Source: Colius striatus (lineage: Eukaryota > Chordata > Aves > Coliiformes > Coliidae). From it: DNA of 64,000 nucleotides. Shown here one piece after another: positions 51,827 through 64,000 of the stretch. The stretch covers positions 7,874,001 through 7,938,000 of the forward strand of contig NC_084763.1 in NCBI RefSeq assembly GCF_028858725.1, written 5' to 3'. Under the pieces are notes generated by a model. The model was not told the DNA's origin. It saw only the letters and a list, made by a program, of their open reading frames with translations, and made no database searches. Each line of letters starts with the position of its first letter. Within the stretch, counting starts at the first letter, position 1. The position numbers were made by a program, and so were the translations under genes.

Positions 51827-54800
51827 GTATATGGGTTGGTGAATGATTAAAAAAACTCAAATTCCTTACCATGAACCCCCCCAAATATGTCTCAATTTGT
51901 TGTTCTTTAAATGAAAACAGCAAGTATATCAAATGAGCGACAGAAAAAGTAATCCAATCTCTGTCTCCTCTGAATACAGTGAAGCACAGATTTGTGTGTG
52001 GATGCTCAAGAGCACAAGGAAGGTTTTGCCTTCCTCTTTGTCCATCACTCTCACTCCCCCCACTGAGGAGACACACCTATGGTGCTCCACTACCATCTTC
52101 ATGGCCAGACAACCTCTGCTAAGAAACTAATGTGTGGGTATTTAACAAACCGTCCTGCTGGCCATGTGTGATTTCCCTGCAAAATGTTGTAGTCTATCCA
52201 ACACCTTAAAAGCTCAACTAACAATATCCTTAATCAAAGCACATATTCCATTTAAATCAATCTTTCACAAGTATCCACGCTGAACTTTCTCTGTGCTTAT
52301 CCAAAGTTTTGTTTTAGGCTTTTTTGGACCGTGTATACAGTAATTATGAGCAGGCACAGAGCTGGCAAAGTACAGAACAGCTAGAGGAAACATTAATTTA
52401 CCATGATAAGACACGAACTGTGGATCTGACTCAGGGACCAAATTTATGAGTGAATGTTAGAATGTGGCTAGGAACTGGGGAATAAAAGCCACCATAACCA
52501 GCCAGTTAATGCCACTGAATGATGAAAACCATGATAATTACATGGTTATATTTGCCTTTACAGCCATAGGAAATTTGTGGTAAAGCACAAACTGAAAAGC
52601 CAGCACAAAAATACTATCTGTGTCTCCAAGCCAGTGTCAGATTTTTACAAGAACATAAAGAAGTCATTTTGCAAACCTCTTTTTTTCATTCTGCTTTGGT
52701 GTCCTAAAGAATAGGGAGGCCAAAAGCAATAGCTGATAAATTCGTGAGCAGCCCCTAAGGTGTAATCCATATTGCCCTGCTCCAAGAGGAGACGGAGAAC
52801 TTCTGTCTGAGGTGCTAATAGAGACCAAATAGTTCCTGAAAGCACAGCCCAGGGGACTCTAGAAGCTTTGGTCATACCTGAAGAGCATCAGTGTCAGCAG
52901 GAGCAGAGGGAGCAGGCAGCAGCCTCTTGTCCTGCAGCTAGTCCTGGAAGCAGAAGTTTGCTGGCACATCTTGCCAAGGAAGAGTGATAAAGCACAGCAT
53001 TGTCTTTGAGTTGTCCTAAAACCTTGACTCATCTTCCAAAGCTTCTGATGTCAGACCATTTTGCAGGTTTAGGCTGCATGAAGACGGATTACATAGGTCT
53101 CCTGGAATTCTTTATAACCTGCCAGCTATACTCTCAGCAAAGTCATGTTTTGTAGGGAAGAAAGCGAAGAGGGGAGAGTAAAGATTTTGCTAAATAACCT
53201 GGGCTTTGTCTGCAGATTGTTTTCAGGTTAGTCTTTGGCCATTTTCCTAGAGTTCATTCCTTTTTCATATATCAGCAAAGGCTTGGGACATATTATGATT
53301 GCTTTTAAAAAATCTCCAACGTGATGCGAGACCTGTTTCAAAAGGTGCACCTTGGGAAGAAGGTACAGCTGGAATGGGAGGTGGTGAAGGGTGACCAGCA
53401 CTTGTTCTGCTCTATGTCAGACCCACCTGTGCAGATCCAAAAGGAGTTGTTGCAGTGAGCAGGAAAATGCCCTAAAATACCAGTGGTTTTTGCGGACAGA
53501 CTGTTACCTTTACAGCAGGCTGGGATCCTTCCCATAACATATTAGAATGCTTTTATAGAACCTGTCTCCCTTCAACTCTCTGGGCTGGATGTTGATGCGT
53601 CATGAGGCTCCTTGCTGTGTTTTGTTTTGTTACTGGGAGTTTGAAGCTTGGGGTGTGAAGACTGTGACCAGGGACCCAAGGGATTCCCCAGGCTGCAGCC
53701 GCAGCAGCAACCACTTGTTTTCTTTTGACAGCCTGCGGGGGCCCTGAAGGCAGCTCAAATCCACCAGTTGACTACAAGCTACAAACCACAACCCCTCTCC
53801 ACTGTTTTAGAGTGTGTACCTGATGGGAACATAAGCCCTGGAGGCCCTGGCTATGCTTTCCCAACTGTTTTCTTGAATTTCACAGGTTGTTTTTGGTTGG
53901 TTTCTTTTACCCAGGAGTTTTTGGAAGGAGCTTGATTGTGTTTTGGCATCCCTAGAGGTGATGACAACAGCTCCAGCTGCAGCCTCTCCCTCTGGGAGTA
54001 CCTAGAGAGAGAAGTTTTCAGAGGAGTGGGAGGTCTTTTGTATTCCTTTAAAGCAATTTTGCATACCATAAGAAATCTGCAGAAAAGATGTTGTCCCACC
54101 TTCCAACTGTCAAGAAAGAACATGTGAACTAGATTAGGAAATTATAGAAAGGGTATTTCGTTCCTGATTGTTGTTTTCCCGTCCAAGATCTCTTCTGAAA
54201 AAGCACGTCTAGGAGTTTTAGATAAATTGAGGTGGAAGAAGACCATTTCTTCACTTTGTTCAATGGTCCATTCTGTCATCCTACTGTCATCCCAGTAGGT
54301 TAAAGAAGGCCAAGGCTGACCAGATTTCTAGCACAGAGCCCATTGCCATGCTTCTGCTAAGAACTCTCCCATTTTCCACAACATGCAGGAAAAGTCTTGA
54401 AGCTCCTACATGAGGCAGATAACAATTATGGAGATGTGTTCTTGCAGTGAGAGTGGATAGGTGCTGTAAATGAAGGCCCTTCTCTTCCCCATCCCCCATT
54501 TTTGGGTAGATTGAAACCTCATTGAAGATAAGGAAATAATAATAACAAAAACCCCACCCCAACCATACACACCACATATGAAGGTGGTTTTTAAAGCTCC
54601 ACACCTATTTATGGATCTGGTCAGACACCACAGATGCTGTCGCATCTGATGTCTGACTTTTCATTCTCTGTGGAAGACTGGGAGTTTTCCATAGCCTGCC
54701 TGGTAGACAGTAATCTCCCCCAGACTCGACAGTTCGTCTTGGGTCAGCAACAGTTTGCCTGCTCTATCAAAGGCTTTACTTAGCCTACACAACTAGGCTG

Positions 54801-57725
54801 GAAGGATAGTTATTATTGTACTGTGGTGGCTAGTAGGATGTCTTTTCAATCTATTTTGTGATAAATTTAGACAGGGGAGAGATGACCCTCACCTCAACTG
54901 TGGTACAGAGAAGACGCCTTTTACTCTAAAACATTTACAAAACTACTGAAAAGATCTAAACACAGCTACACATCTCGAATGGTGAGTGTCCTACACTCAA
55001 TCTGCTCATGCTGCTGTCAACCCTGCTATTAAAAGTTAGCCCTACTGAGGTCATTAGAAGATATATCCTGACAGGAGACGGAGGGGCAAAATGCGACATA
55101 TCCCCTGCTGAGGGCTTAAGCATGCCACTTTCAGAAGGAGAAGAGAAAAAACACAGTTGCTTATTGCATGGGGCTTTATTGTAAACAGGTAGGGCTGAAA
55201 CCCATTTTCTAGCAGTGCACCGCTACAAACACAATATTATTTCTAGCAACCACCCATGGCCTCAGTGCTGAAAGATGCAGAGGGGCCTCAGCATGAGGAA
55301 CATCAAGTTCTCGTGTTCCAGACTGCGGTTTCCTTACACCTTTCCATTTTGGCATAAGTTTGCAAAGCCACTCTCCATTTTTAATGTTTAAAGGTTAGCT
55401 GACGCACCGAGCATATTCTGGGGGAAATGGCGTAGCTGCAGTTCCGATGGGCATAGCTGCAAGCGAGGAAAGGGACACGCTTGGATATCTCACAACAAAT
55501 GGGGCAACCAGCTGCACGAGCCAGGAAATCCAGTTTTGCCCTGCCTAGGGAGTAAGTCTTACTCTTTTTCTTCAGACTATAAAGATGCTGGTTAAAATTA
55601 GATGATTCATGTTGATTCACTACAGGTTTAAAAACAAAAAGCCTCCCTCTGACTAAATTTTTTTAGTGGGTAGTGGAGCCTTCTTTGTTGAAACAACAAC
55701 AAAAAAGAGCCTAAAAACAAAAAGCACAACACACATGCACATTCACACACGCTTAAAAGTTACTGTTTTTTCCCTGGAAAATGTGGTTTCTCTAATTGAG
55801 GGTTGTAAAAAAGAAAGAAACCTTTTCAAGCATCCCACTCGATTAGTCATTCCAGGGTGGGTCAGTCTTATCATATCACGTGATGTCCAGTAACGGTGAT
55901 GCAATAAAACAGATGCTGTCCGAATTTCGTGCCACCAGCCAGCAGTAGAACTATGCAAATCAAACCACCACTTCTCTAGAAATTCCAAAAACATCCCATC
56001 TCTTCCAGGCCCTGTTTTTAATAGTCTCTGCCTTCCCAGACAAACGAAATACACGACCGTTCTTTTCTTGGGCAGCACATGACAAGAATGAGGCCCAGAC
56101 CACTGGAAATATAGCTGAGTTGAAATCCTCCCTGTGTACAGATGGATACTCTATCTTCTTGGAAGAAGTGGGAAAATAATAAGATTTCTGTAAATTGATG
56201 ACAGTCTGGGCATCTATACTGTGTGGCAACCAGTAGTGTATGTAAAATCTCATGCTGAGGTGGGATTAACCCCCTTAGTCCTTCCAACACACTGTATTAT
56301 CCCTGGAATATCTAAGTGAAGAAGGATGATGGCTAAGTGGTATGAATCCTGTTCCTGCTTTGTGTGTTTCTTGGTATTAATTCTGTTCCTATTTTGTGTG
56401 TTTCTTGTCTGACTGATATGTAGATACACAGAAAGGAAAGGAAACGTGCTGTACTAAGTTCATAGCTAATTTATTTAAACATATTTCTATTAAGTAGCTC
56501 TCCATGATAGAGAATGTGACTTTGATTATTTAGTTATGTATGAGCTTTTGTCCAATAAATGAGGGAAAGCCTGGCAAAAGTGTTACACCCTGAGATTTTA
56601 TTGCCACAAAAGTGAGACAATGTTAGCAACATATGAAGGACGTATTACAAGGATGTAATTGGAATGACTAGCACCAAGCACAGCTGTCCCTATAAATCAG
56701 CTTGTCTGAAGAAGTGAAAAGGAATCATTCTTATGTTGAATCTGGTTTTACTTGAAAAAAGTGACCAGATTTCTGTGAGAACACCAAGACAGAAAGTTAT
56801 TTATGACTGAGCCTATTCTTTGTTCTCCAGCTGACAACAACAAATCTACAGCAACACTGTCATCTCCCTTTAAACACTTCCTTGAGATATACTTCCTGCC
56901 AAGTTGTGGATGAGTTTTCTACTTCACAAATAAAACTCTCTAAAGACTTCTGGAATTACTTTAGGTATACAAGTAAACCCTAATGGGATTTTACCCAGTG
57001 GGCGTACGTGCTCCGTCTCCAATTGCACCTCTAAAATTGGTAGATATCCTTTTTATAGCTAAAGAAGTGGTACTAGAAATTACTTTGATTGTGTAATTAA
57101 TGACTAAAGAATGGAAATGGTCACATGGCAAACACAACTGTGCGAAGAGCCTGTCAGTGTGGGCTTGCTACTGAGCATAGCTGGACAGCATACCCTGAGA
57201 AGAGACCACCAGGGTCAATAGGTGCCTTCCTAAATAAAGCTCCACAAAGGTATGTTGCCATTAACACCTGAAGTTTACTCAGCCACCAGAGCACATACAC
57301 AACAGAGAAGTCAACTGAGATAAACACACAGCTGTGGCAGAGACAAGCTGTCCCAGGACTCACCCTCTGCGCTTTGCTGTGGGCAGCCATGGTGACCCTG
57401 TGAGGCTGAGACACCAGAAGCTTACTGCAAGACAGCTGTGCCCTCCAGCATCCAGTGAAGCCAGCACGTGGTTTGTGGGAAACAATTCAGGAATGTAAGC
57501 CATTTTGAAGGGTCTCCAAGTGTTGGCCCAGGAGCAGGGCTGGGGACTTAGACTGGAAAAAGCCTGGGGTAAAATCCAAGCAGTGACTGGTGGAGTTAAC
57601 TGCTTGCAGAAGTTGAGACTGGGACAATATAGTGTTTGGCCTGAGTAAGGGAAATAGAGAAACAGACTTCTGGCAGGTTTTCAGTGGAGGAGTAGTTGAG
57701 GAAGCCCAGTTTGTACATATCATCA
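51827..57725. other. Gene-free stretch
   Basis: No gene was recognised. It contains a small cysteine-rich open frame on the - strand (55,620-55,381; see findings), a short CA-rich run near 55,727 and the 34-bp tandem duplication at 56,349-56,407. Confidence 0.6.
56349..56407. repeat. 34-bp tandem duplication
   Basis: CTGTTCCTGCTTTGTGTGTT, then tcttg (56,349-56,373), is repeated with two changes at 56,383-56,407. It is a simple two-copy local duplication. Confidence 0.8.
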
Positions 57726-58140
57726 GGGAATCATGGAATCATAGAATGGTGAGGGTTGGAAGGGGCCACTAGAGCTCATCCAGTCCAACCCTCTGCTAAA
57801 GCAGGTTCATCTCCACCAGGTCCCACAGGAACACGTTCAGATGGGCTTTGAAAACTTCCAGAGAAGGAGCCTCCACACCCTCCCTGGGCAGCCTGTGCCA
57901 GGGCTCCCTCACCTCAACAGGGAAATAGTTTTCCCTTGTGTTTAAGTGGAACTTTTTGTGTTCCAGTGTGTGCCCATTACCCCTTGTCCTTTCACTGGAC
58001 ACTACAGAAAAAAGTGTCACTCCATTCTCCTGACACTCACCCTTTTATAAGTGTTGAGGTGTCCCCTCCATCTTCTCTTTTCTAGGCTAAACAGCCCCAG
58101 GTTTTGCAGCCTTTCCTCATAAGGAAAATGTTCCTGTCCC
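57726..58140 (-). mobile_element. CR1 fragment, about 415 bp
   Basis: Terminal repeats at the left (GGAATCATGGAATCATAGAA) are followed by the CR1 3' UTR, with segments ccagtccaaccctctgctaa, ctccctgggcagcctgtgcc and gtgcccattaccccttgtcc. It is 5'-truncated at the right end near 58,140. It lies on the - strand. Confidence 0.94.
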
Positions 58141-60055
58141 CTGATACGTGCTTAAGAACTGAGGGCTGGTGAAGGAAGTGGTAACAAAACCCTTGGTTTT
58201 CATAGGGCAATGCCTTTCCAAGGTATTCCAGTTTTCCCAGACCAAATATTCAAAGAAGCTTCAGCAAGGCTTGCAGAAGACCTGTGATGCCACCATTTGT
58301 GCCCTGCTGTTGGGTTTCATGTTCAACCTTTCTCCACCAGCACAGCGTAGAGCAGTTGGTGTGTGAAGGCTGAGTCTGATCTAGTTACAGCCTTGAGGTG
58401 CTTCAAGCAGCATGCTCAGACTGGATACCTGGGAAAAGGCTGACAATACTGAGTCTCCTTGGCCAATAGCTCAAAATGGAAAATGTCCTTCAGTCTCTGC
58501 AACCACGTGCTCACAGATCCTCCTTGAAACAAGATTTCCCATCCCCTGTGTGATGCATGGTGCTCTAGCATGGTAACTTGGAGCAACTAGAGCAGAAAAC
58601 AGCAGTTTCCTGAGCTAGAACTGAGAGACACCAATGACATTTGGAAGAGGAAGTGCAGGAACTGAGCCTTGTCAAATAATGACATGAAAGAGAATGGAAA
58701 TATAATTTCCCTCCAAACAAGAAGTTTGAACAAAATGTTTCCATACACCTAATACAACAAATTGAGGTAACTTGTTGAGGTTAGAAAGGAATATGCAGTT
58801 TTGATGCAATCACAGGAACGTGAGAGGCTTAAAAGCTCCATAATATTATAGTCTACAGCTTTTACTGGAGACAGCAAGGTGTGCAATGGTGTGGTGTTGA
58901 ATTTGGGAAGGGAACACATTTTCTGGATCTCTTTTTAGATTTGATTTGCATTTTGTTTCAGAGCAATAGTCTAGCCTCATTAAACATTTAAATCTCACGA
59001 ATTTACCCAAGTGAATTGTATAAACAATGAACAAGAGCTCATCAATTCTGCTTGGAAAAGGCATTAGCACAAGAGTTTTGGAACAAACTGAAGGGGTGTT
59101 GTAAACGCACTGTGTTGTAGGGATGAGTGTTGTCTTTTACTAGTAATGCCGTGTGTTTAAGTGGGGGCCTGACAGTACAACTGCCCTGTTAGGTTTAGAT
59201 TTATGATTGCAAGACTGAATACAATGAAGAAATGGTTCTGGAGTAATTTATTTCAAATGCTGCCCCATCAAAATGGTTAAATAAAATATCAGCTTCAGAG
59301 CTGACCCTGTAAGCATGGAAGATCAGCAATGGCAACACTGGTTTTACTTGATTCTCTGTGATTTTTAGTAGTTTTTGAACTTTCCTGCCTGCAACATTAT
59401 GAGTGCAAAGAAGTTTTTGGAGAAGTCTTGGAATCCAGAAACATTCTGTTGGGTAATTTGGCAGAGAACAATAGTTATTGTGAGGAAATAAAATGCTTTT
59501 CTAGGCTTAAAAATAGCCAGCATCAACAGGTCTCTAATCTTGCACAGATCTGTCACTTGGGCAATGTAGTCATAAAATTCAGTACTGAACACTTGCATTC
59601 TGATGTTTCCATTTCTTAACAATTCAAAGTGCTTGCCAAACATAAGGAAACCTAAATTCCAAAGATGCTTTGATGCTGTGTCAAAGAGGAATCCATCATT
59701 TCAACAGATGATGTCCAGGAACAATGCCTGCCAGAATCTCAGTGGGAAGCTCTGAAGGCATATTTTCTATAACTGAAGACAGAGGTCTATTTATTTCCCA
59801 CAGCTCTTCGGTGTGATTATGTTTTCCAGTGTCTGGTACCTACTTAGAGGTAACCATGGTTGTTTCATCTTACTTTCTATATTTCCAACATCAGATTATT
59901 TACTTTCCTTTATCTCCAATTCTCAGTTGCAAGGTTTGTTAGTGACCAACATTTGGCAATTTGTATGTATGAAGGATGTTCATCGGTCAACTGGTTATAG
60001 ATTAGATCATCAATCTGTGTCTTCTGTCTGTGTCAACTCACATAGTCTCTCAGGA
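58141..60055. other. Gene-free stretch
   Basis: Unique AT-rich sequence. A 92-codon - strand frame at 59,643-59,365 reads fairly protein-like (MQVFSTEFYDYIAQVTDLCK) but was not assigned. Confidence 0.55.
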
Positions 60056-62099
60056 AGGAAGGGACCTCAGGAGGTCTCTGGTCCAAGAAGGGTCAGAGAT
60101 GAGTTCAGACTATGTTGCACAAGGCTATGTCCACTTGGGTCTTGAAAGCCTCCAAGGTGATGACTTCCTCCTGCACCCCAAGAGGCTACACTGAAGTCCC
60201 ACACAAGGTAACCCTCCTCTGTTGGTTTGAGCTGAGGAGCCAAGCTAGACAGTGCCACACAACTTGGGCAGCATTAGGGCACAAACATTCAAAGACTTCA
60301 CCTACCTTTGGGTCACACCTTCATCTTGTCTCATATCATTATTCCTGTTCACTACTCCCTGGAAGGATGACTTGTGGATGGCTAGCAGAGACCAAATGAT
60401 TCTCCCTGTTGACCTAAGGACTTGTAATTAAGATGGGAAAGACATAGCAGGGTGCTAACGCACCACGGTCATGATAGTAGCATAGCACATGTGAACCCTG
60501 TGTAGGAGAGAAGATTTACAGTCAGAAATAAACACAACTTCTATTATCCATTTGGTAAAAGTGGCTCGTCCTTATGCTTTCCACTCTTAGAGCTGTGGAC
60601 TTGGACAGACAGCAGAGGAAACCTTCCCTTCCCAGAAGTTCTAACCAAGCTGGATGAATTTGTGGGAGAGACCTTAAGTGGCTGACATTGATGGGAAAGA
60701 TAATCAGTGCTAGGGTGAATGCTTTGCTTCACTGACTCAGACAGTGCTCAGTTAATGTTACGTTCAGTGCCTGCAAGATCCCAGTACAAACCCTGTGGCT
60801 TTCCCCAATGATTTACTTCACTGTCAGTTCCTGGTAGGGCCAAAGTGGAAGGGGGAGAAGAGGGTTATGCACTGACAAATGCAAGTGATATGGGCCTCTA
60901 CAACTGAGCTAGTGCTCTGCGATGAAATTCAGTGAAGGAGTGTAAAGCAGGTATGAATAAATTCAAGAAAGAAAGTAGAAGATGTCTAACTGTTGGAGTA
61001 GGAGATCCTGCAACACTGTTCATAGGAGTAGTAGGAGGTAAACCAACATGGTTATTTTTAAGATGGAGCAACTGTGTGCTTTTGAGGGCATAAAAGGACC
61101 TGTCCTTGGTGCTCCAAGAAATCCTGCTACTCCCTTGATTGGTAGGAAAGGAGATTCTTATTTATATAAGCTACTTATTTATATACAGCAAAGCAAATCC
61201 ATTTTCTTATAGTTCTGGAGATGTGTGATAGCAGACATGGGTAATGTGAGTGAGGAAACACTTGCAGCTTCAAACATAGTCTCTCTAGCTTTTTTTTTTC
61301 CCAATCTGACTTGTGCTTAATGAAGCCCTGGGAACATTTTCCTTGCACAATTAAGCATCAGTTAGAACCAAAAGTTTGAAGAGAAGTGTCACGTTTCTGT
61401 GCTCATTGTTTTAAAATACAATCCCAACAACAAAACATTTCAAAACCAGATGTACTGCCCTTATCTGCTGTTGGATAAACAAGTCTTGGGTTTTGAAGTT
61501 TCATGACCTCTTTGGGTCATGACACCTACCAGCATCCAGGACACATCAGGTAGTTTCAGTTTGGCTTGTACACACATATGAAATCCACAAATGCTAAAAA
61601 TGTCACTGCCAGAGCACTTACCCTGACCTCTCTCACCCCCAGCCCCATCCCACTTTAAGATGTGCTGTAATAACCTCACTAGATTTCTGTGTGAGCGTTC
61701 CACAAAATCCCCTTTATGCGTGGCTGATCTTCCAGGGTGGGTTTCTGCAGCCATTGAGGTAGAAATTGGTGATTACATCACTTGTTGTCAGGGTACACTG
61801 TTGGGATTTTAGTTTATTTCCAATATGAAATGTGGATCCAGATAGTCCTCCTACAGAAGGTCTAACTGGTTACTGTTCACCCCAGCTATAAATCACTTTG
61901 CTCTTAATTGTCTGTCAAGCTGATTTAATTTCCATCTGTCATAGAGTTTGTGGGCAAAGTAAAAGCAGTCTTATATCTTAACCACGTTTCATACCACACT
62001 CATAAATAAGATAAGGAAGTATGGTCAAGATGAAATTAATATTGGAGGAGAGGGAATCTTCTAGAAAACCTTGTCATCTGCGAAGGCAGAAGGATGCAG
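58231..62099. other. Remaining right-hand intergenic sequence
   Basis: Outside the CR1 pieces listed, no gene, RNA or structured repeat was recognised here or in the gap 62,991-63,746. Confidence 0.55.
60056..60230 (-). mobile_element. Old, diverged CR1 fragment (probable)
   Basis: The segment ggaagggacctcaggaggtc, then tctggtccaag and cttgaaagcctccaagg, resembles the reverse 3' region of an older CR1 subfamily. The terminal repeats are lost. Confidence 0.6.
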
Positions 62100-62990
62100 T
62101 AAGCAGGGTTTTGCAGGAGCTTAATCTGCATCTGATACTGCTCAACATTTTCATGAGTGACCTGATGACAGGATAAAAGGTATCATATTAAATTTGCAAA
62201 TGACACCAAGCTGAGAAGGAAGGCAAGGCTGGAACTGAAAGAAATCTTACCAAATTGGAAATGTATTATGGAAACAAAATAAACCACTTTGCAACTGGGA
62301 CAAATGTGGGATGTTCAGACACTGAGGTGTAACAACAGGTTAGGCAGCACGTCAGTAAGAAAGGGACTGCAGACCGAACGTGAGTCAACAAAGCTGTAGG
62401 GCTACAACAACAGCAAAAACTGGGATGCATAAACAAGAGGATGACCTATAGACACAGATGGAAAAACTTAACCATTGTGTTACAGCACAGCTGCAGCTGA
62501 AACTCTGTCTAGCTCGGGGGACTACACATTAAGTAGGACATAACTACTTGGAAAGAGTCCAGAGAAGTGTAACAACAAAGAGCAGAAATCTAGAAAACAC
62601 AGTCTTTGAAGTCATATTGAATTTACTTGTGTTTCTTCTTAAGAAGGGATGACTAGGCAGAGGTGTCACAGGTTCCTAAATCATGAAAGGCTGCTACAAT
62701 GGGGAAAGGAGTGATCATTTTTTTGACTCCCATAGGGTAAGACAAATAGCTAGGCTAAACATCAGCCAGGACACTTCTAGGATCATGGGAAGCAAAGCAT
62801 GAGGTAAATGATCAGGTGAAGCATTGAGGTATTCAGTTTTAGAAGTTGCTAGGAAGAGACTGGTTAAACACCAATCAAGAAGGATGCAGATAGAGCTGAC
62901 ACAGACATGGGATGGCAGAGATGGGTTGGACAGCCTGAAGAGGTACCATCCAGCCCTGTGAGCTGGAAATCCCTGACTTGGTAAAACAAC
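62100..62990 (+). mobile_element. Old CR1 copy including part of ORF2
   Basis: On the + strand, caacattttcatgagtgacc followed later by aaatttgcaaatgacaccaa is the decayed CR1 reverse-transcriptase region around its conserved FADDT motif. The 3' half ends near gggttggacagcctgaagag. Many indels and stops show that it is old. Between the two ends similarity is patchy. Confidence 0.7.
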
Positions 62991-63746
62991 ATTGGGAAAC
63001 ATGAGTGAGGGCTCAATTATTCTAAAAATGAACCCATACTACTTCAGAGATACTGCAGCTTCACGTTGCTTTTTCATGCCTGCCTGGAAACACTGGGCAG
63101 CTGTGCTGTATATCACTTGAAAGCAATTGCCAGAAAGCAAAGGTTTAATGCTTGCCATCCACTAGTTGCAATAAAAAGTTTCTGTGTTGGTGTCTGGTTT
63201 AATCTCTTTCCTCTCACCATTGCAACTTAACTAGGAAAACGTGTATCCCACGAATCTTAGGTTGCAGCATTTGACCTTAAGATAAAGGGAGAAGTAAAAT
63301 TGAGATATGGAGTTTATTTTGGGTTGGTTTATGTCTGAGAGTTCAGGTAAAATAAGGCATCTATGCCAAAAGGGCCCTGAGCTACCCAGAAGTCAAGTTC
63401 TTAGACAACTTCAGAGGCTGTCATCAAGCATTACCATGACACCAAATATGTTCAGTGTGTTTTAGCTCCTTTCAGGTACCGTTTGGACATCAACTGCATC
63501 AGTCTGGAGGGTTGTGGGAAAAAAAATGCAGGATCAAAGCAAGCCCTGTGGATCCTACAGTCAACTGATCCAGTTACCCATAGGTAGAGCTGGTCCTGGC
63601 ACCGCTTTCAGAAGTAAAGAGCTGCTGTTCCAAAAGGCTTTGTTAGACAAAGCTCTCTCACAGTGTGAAAGGATTGAGATGGGGACATTTTCTTGACTAA
63701 GTCCCAGTAATACATTTTATGGGCCATGTTTACATGACACACGATG

Positions 63747-64000
63747 GGTAACAGTGTCCAGTTTTGGGTTCTCCAGCTCAAGAGGGACAGGGAACTGCTG
63801 GAGAGAGTCCAGATGATCAGGGGACTGGAGCATCTTCCTTATGAGGAAAGGCTGCAGGAACTGGGTGCTGTTTAGTCTGGAGAAAAGGAGACTGAGGGGG
63901 GATCTCATTCATATTTACAAATATCTAAATGGTGGGTGTCAGGAGGTTGGGACAGCACTTTTTTTCTTGTTGTCTCTAGTGACAGGGCAAGGGGTGATGA
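63747..64000 (+). mobile_element. CR1 fragment running off the window end
   Basis: The stretch reads gtgtccagttttgggttctc, then agggacagggaactgctgga and gaggaaaggctgcaggaact. This is the ORF2 3' part of CR1 on the + strand, and it continues beyond base 64,000. Confidence 0.9.

Noticed and set aside
30600..64000. Possible T-cell receptor gamma segments near STARD3NL
   Set aside because: In human the TRG locus lies beyond the 3' end of STARD3NL, so I looked for an immunoglobulin constant exon, J motifs (FGxGT) and heptamer-nonamer signals; none was convincing on either side of the gene.

Overview
The window is nuclear DNA from a bird. Genes are split into short exons with GT-AG introns, and at least fourteen CR1 retrotransposon fragments are scattered through it, several ending in the CR1-type ATTCTATG or ATTCTGTG repeats. 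There are no bacterial-style operons, no rRNA or tRNA gene and no CRISPR array that I can see. Two protein-coding genes are firmly recognisable, and both were read exon by exon with intact splice sites.

Region 1 (1-4,100, + strand) is the 3' end of MLH1, the DNA mismatch-repair MutL homologue. Exons corresponding to human exons 14-19 are all present, in frame and with the human exon lengths, apart from one extra codon in the last exon. The 5' part of the gene lies left of the window. Region 2 (4,100-6,255) is a short gene-free interval. Region 3 (6,255-about 29,760, - strand) is the whole STARD3NL (MENTHO) gene, a late-endosomal four-pass MENTAL-domain protein of 234 residues. It has seven coding exons and one non-coding first exon in a CpG-island promoter, and it is tail-to-tail with MLH1. 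From memory, the human MLH1 3' end faces LRRFIP2, and human STARD3NL lies on a different chromosome next to the T-cell receptor gamma locus. The 2.1-kb gap therefore probably spans an evolutionary rearrangement point.

Region 4 (29,851-30,513), immediately upstream of the STARD3NL promoter, is a very GC-rich minisatellite: 13 copies of a 51-bp unit without indels and with higher-order structure. Region 5 (30,600-64,000) contains no gene I can name. It holds CR1 fragments, an isolated CpG island near 37 kb with a TATA-like box, an unidentified exon-like stretch with one frame break near 45.5 kb (- strand), and an older CR1 copy near 62 kb.

The two genes act separately. MLH1 works in nuclear mismatch repair with PMS2. 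STARD3NL works at endosome membranes, with a phospho-FFAT motif for ER contacts. Nothing suggests a shared system. The most unusual material is the structured minisatellite beside the promoter, the gene junction, the two upstream ORFs in STARD3NL, and the unassigned exon-like and CpG-island signals in the right half. All identifications come from reading translations by eye; no database search was run.
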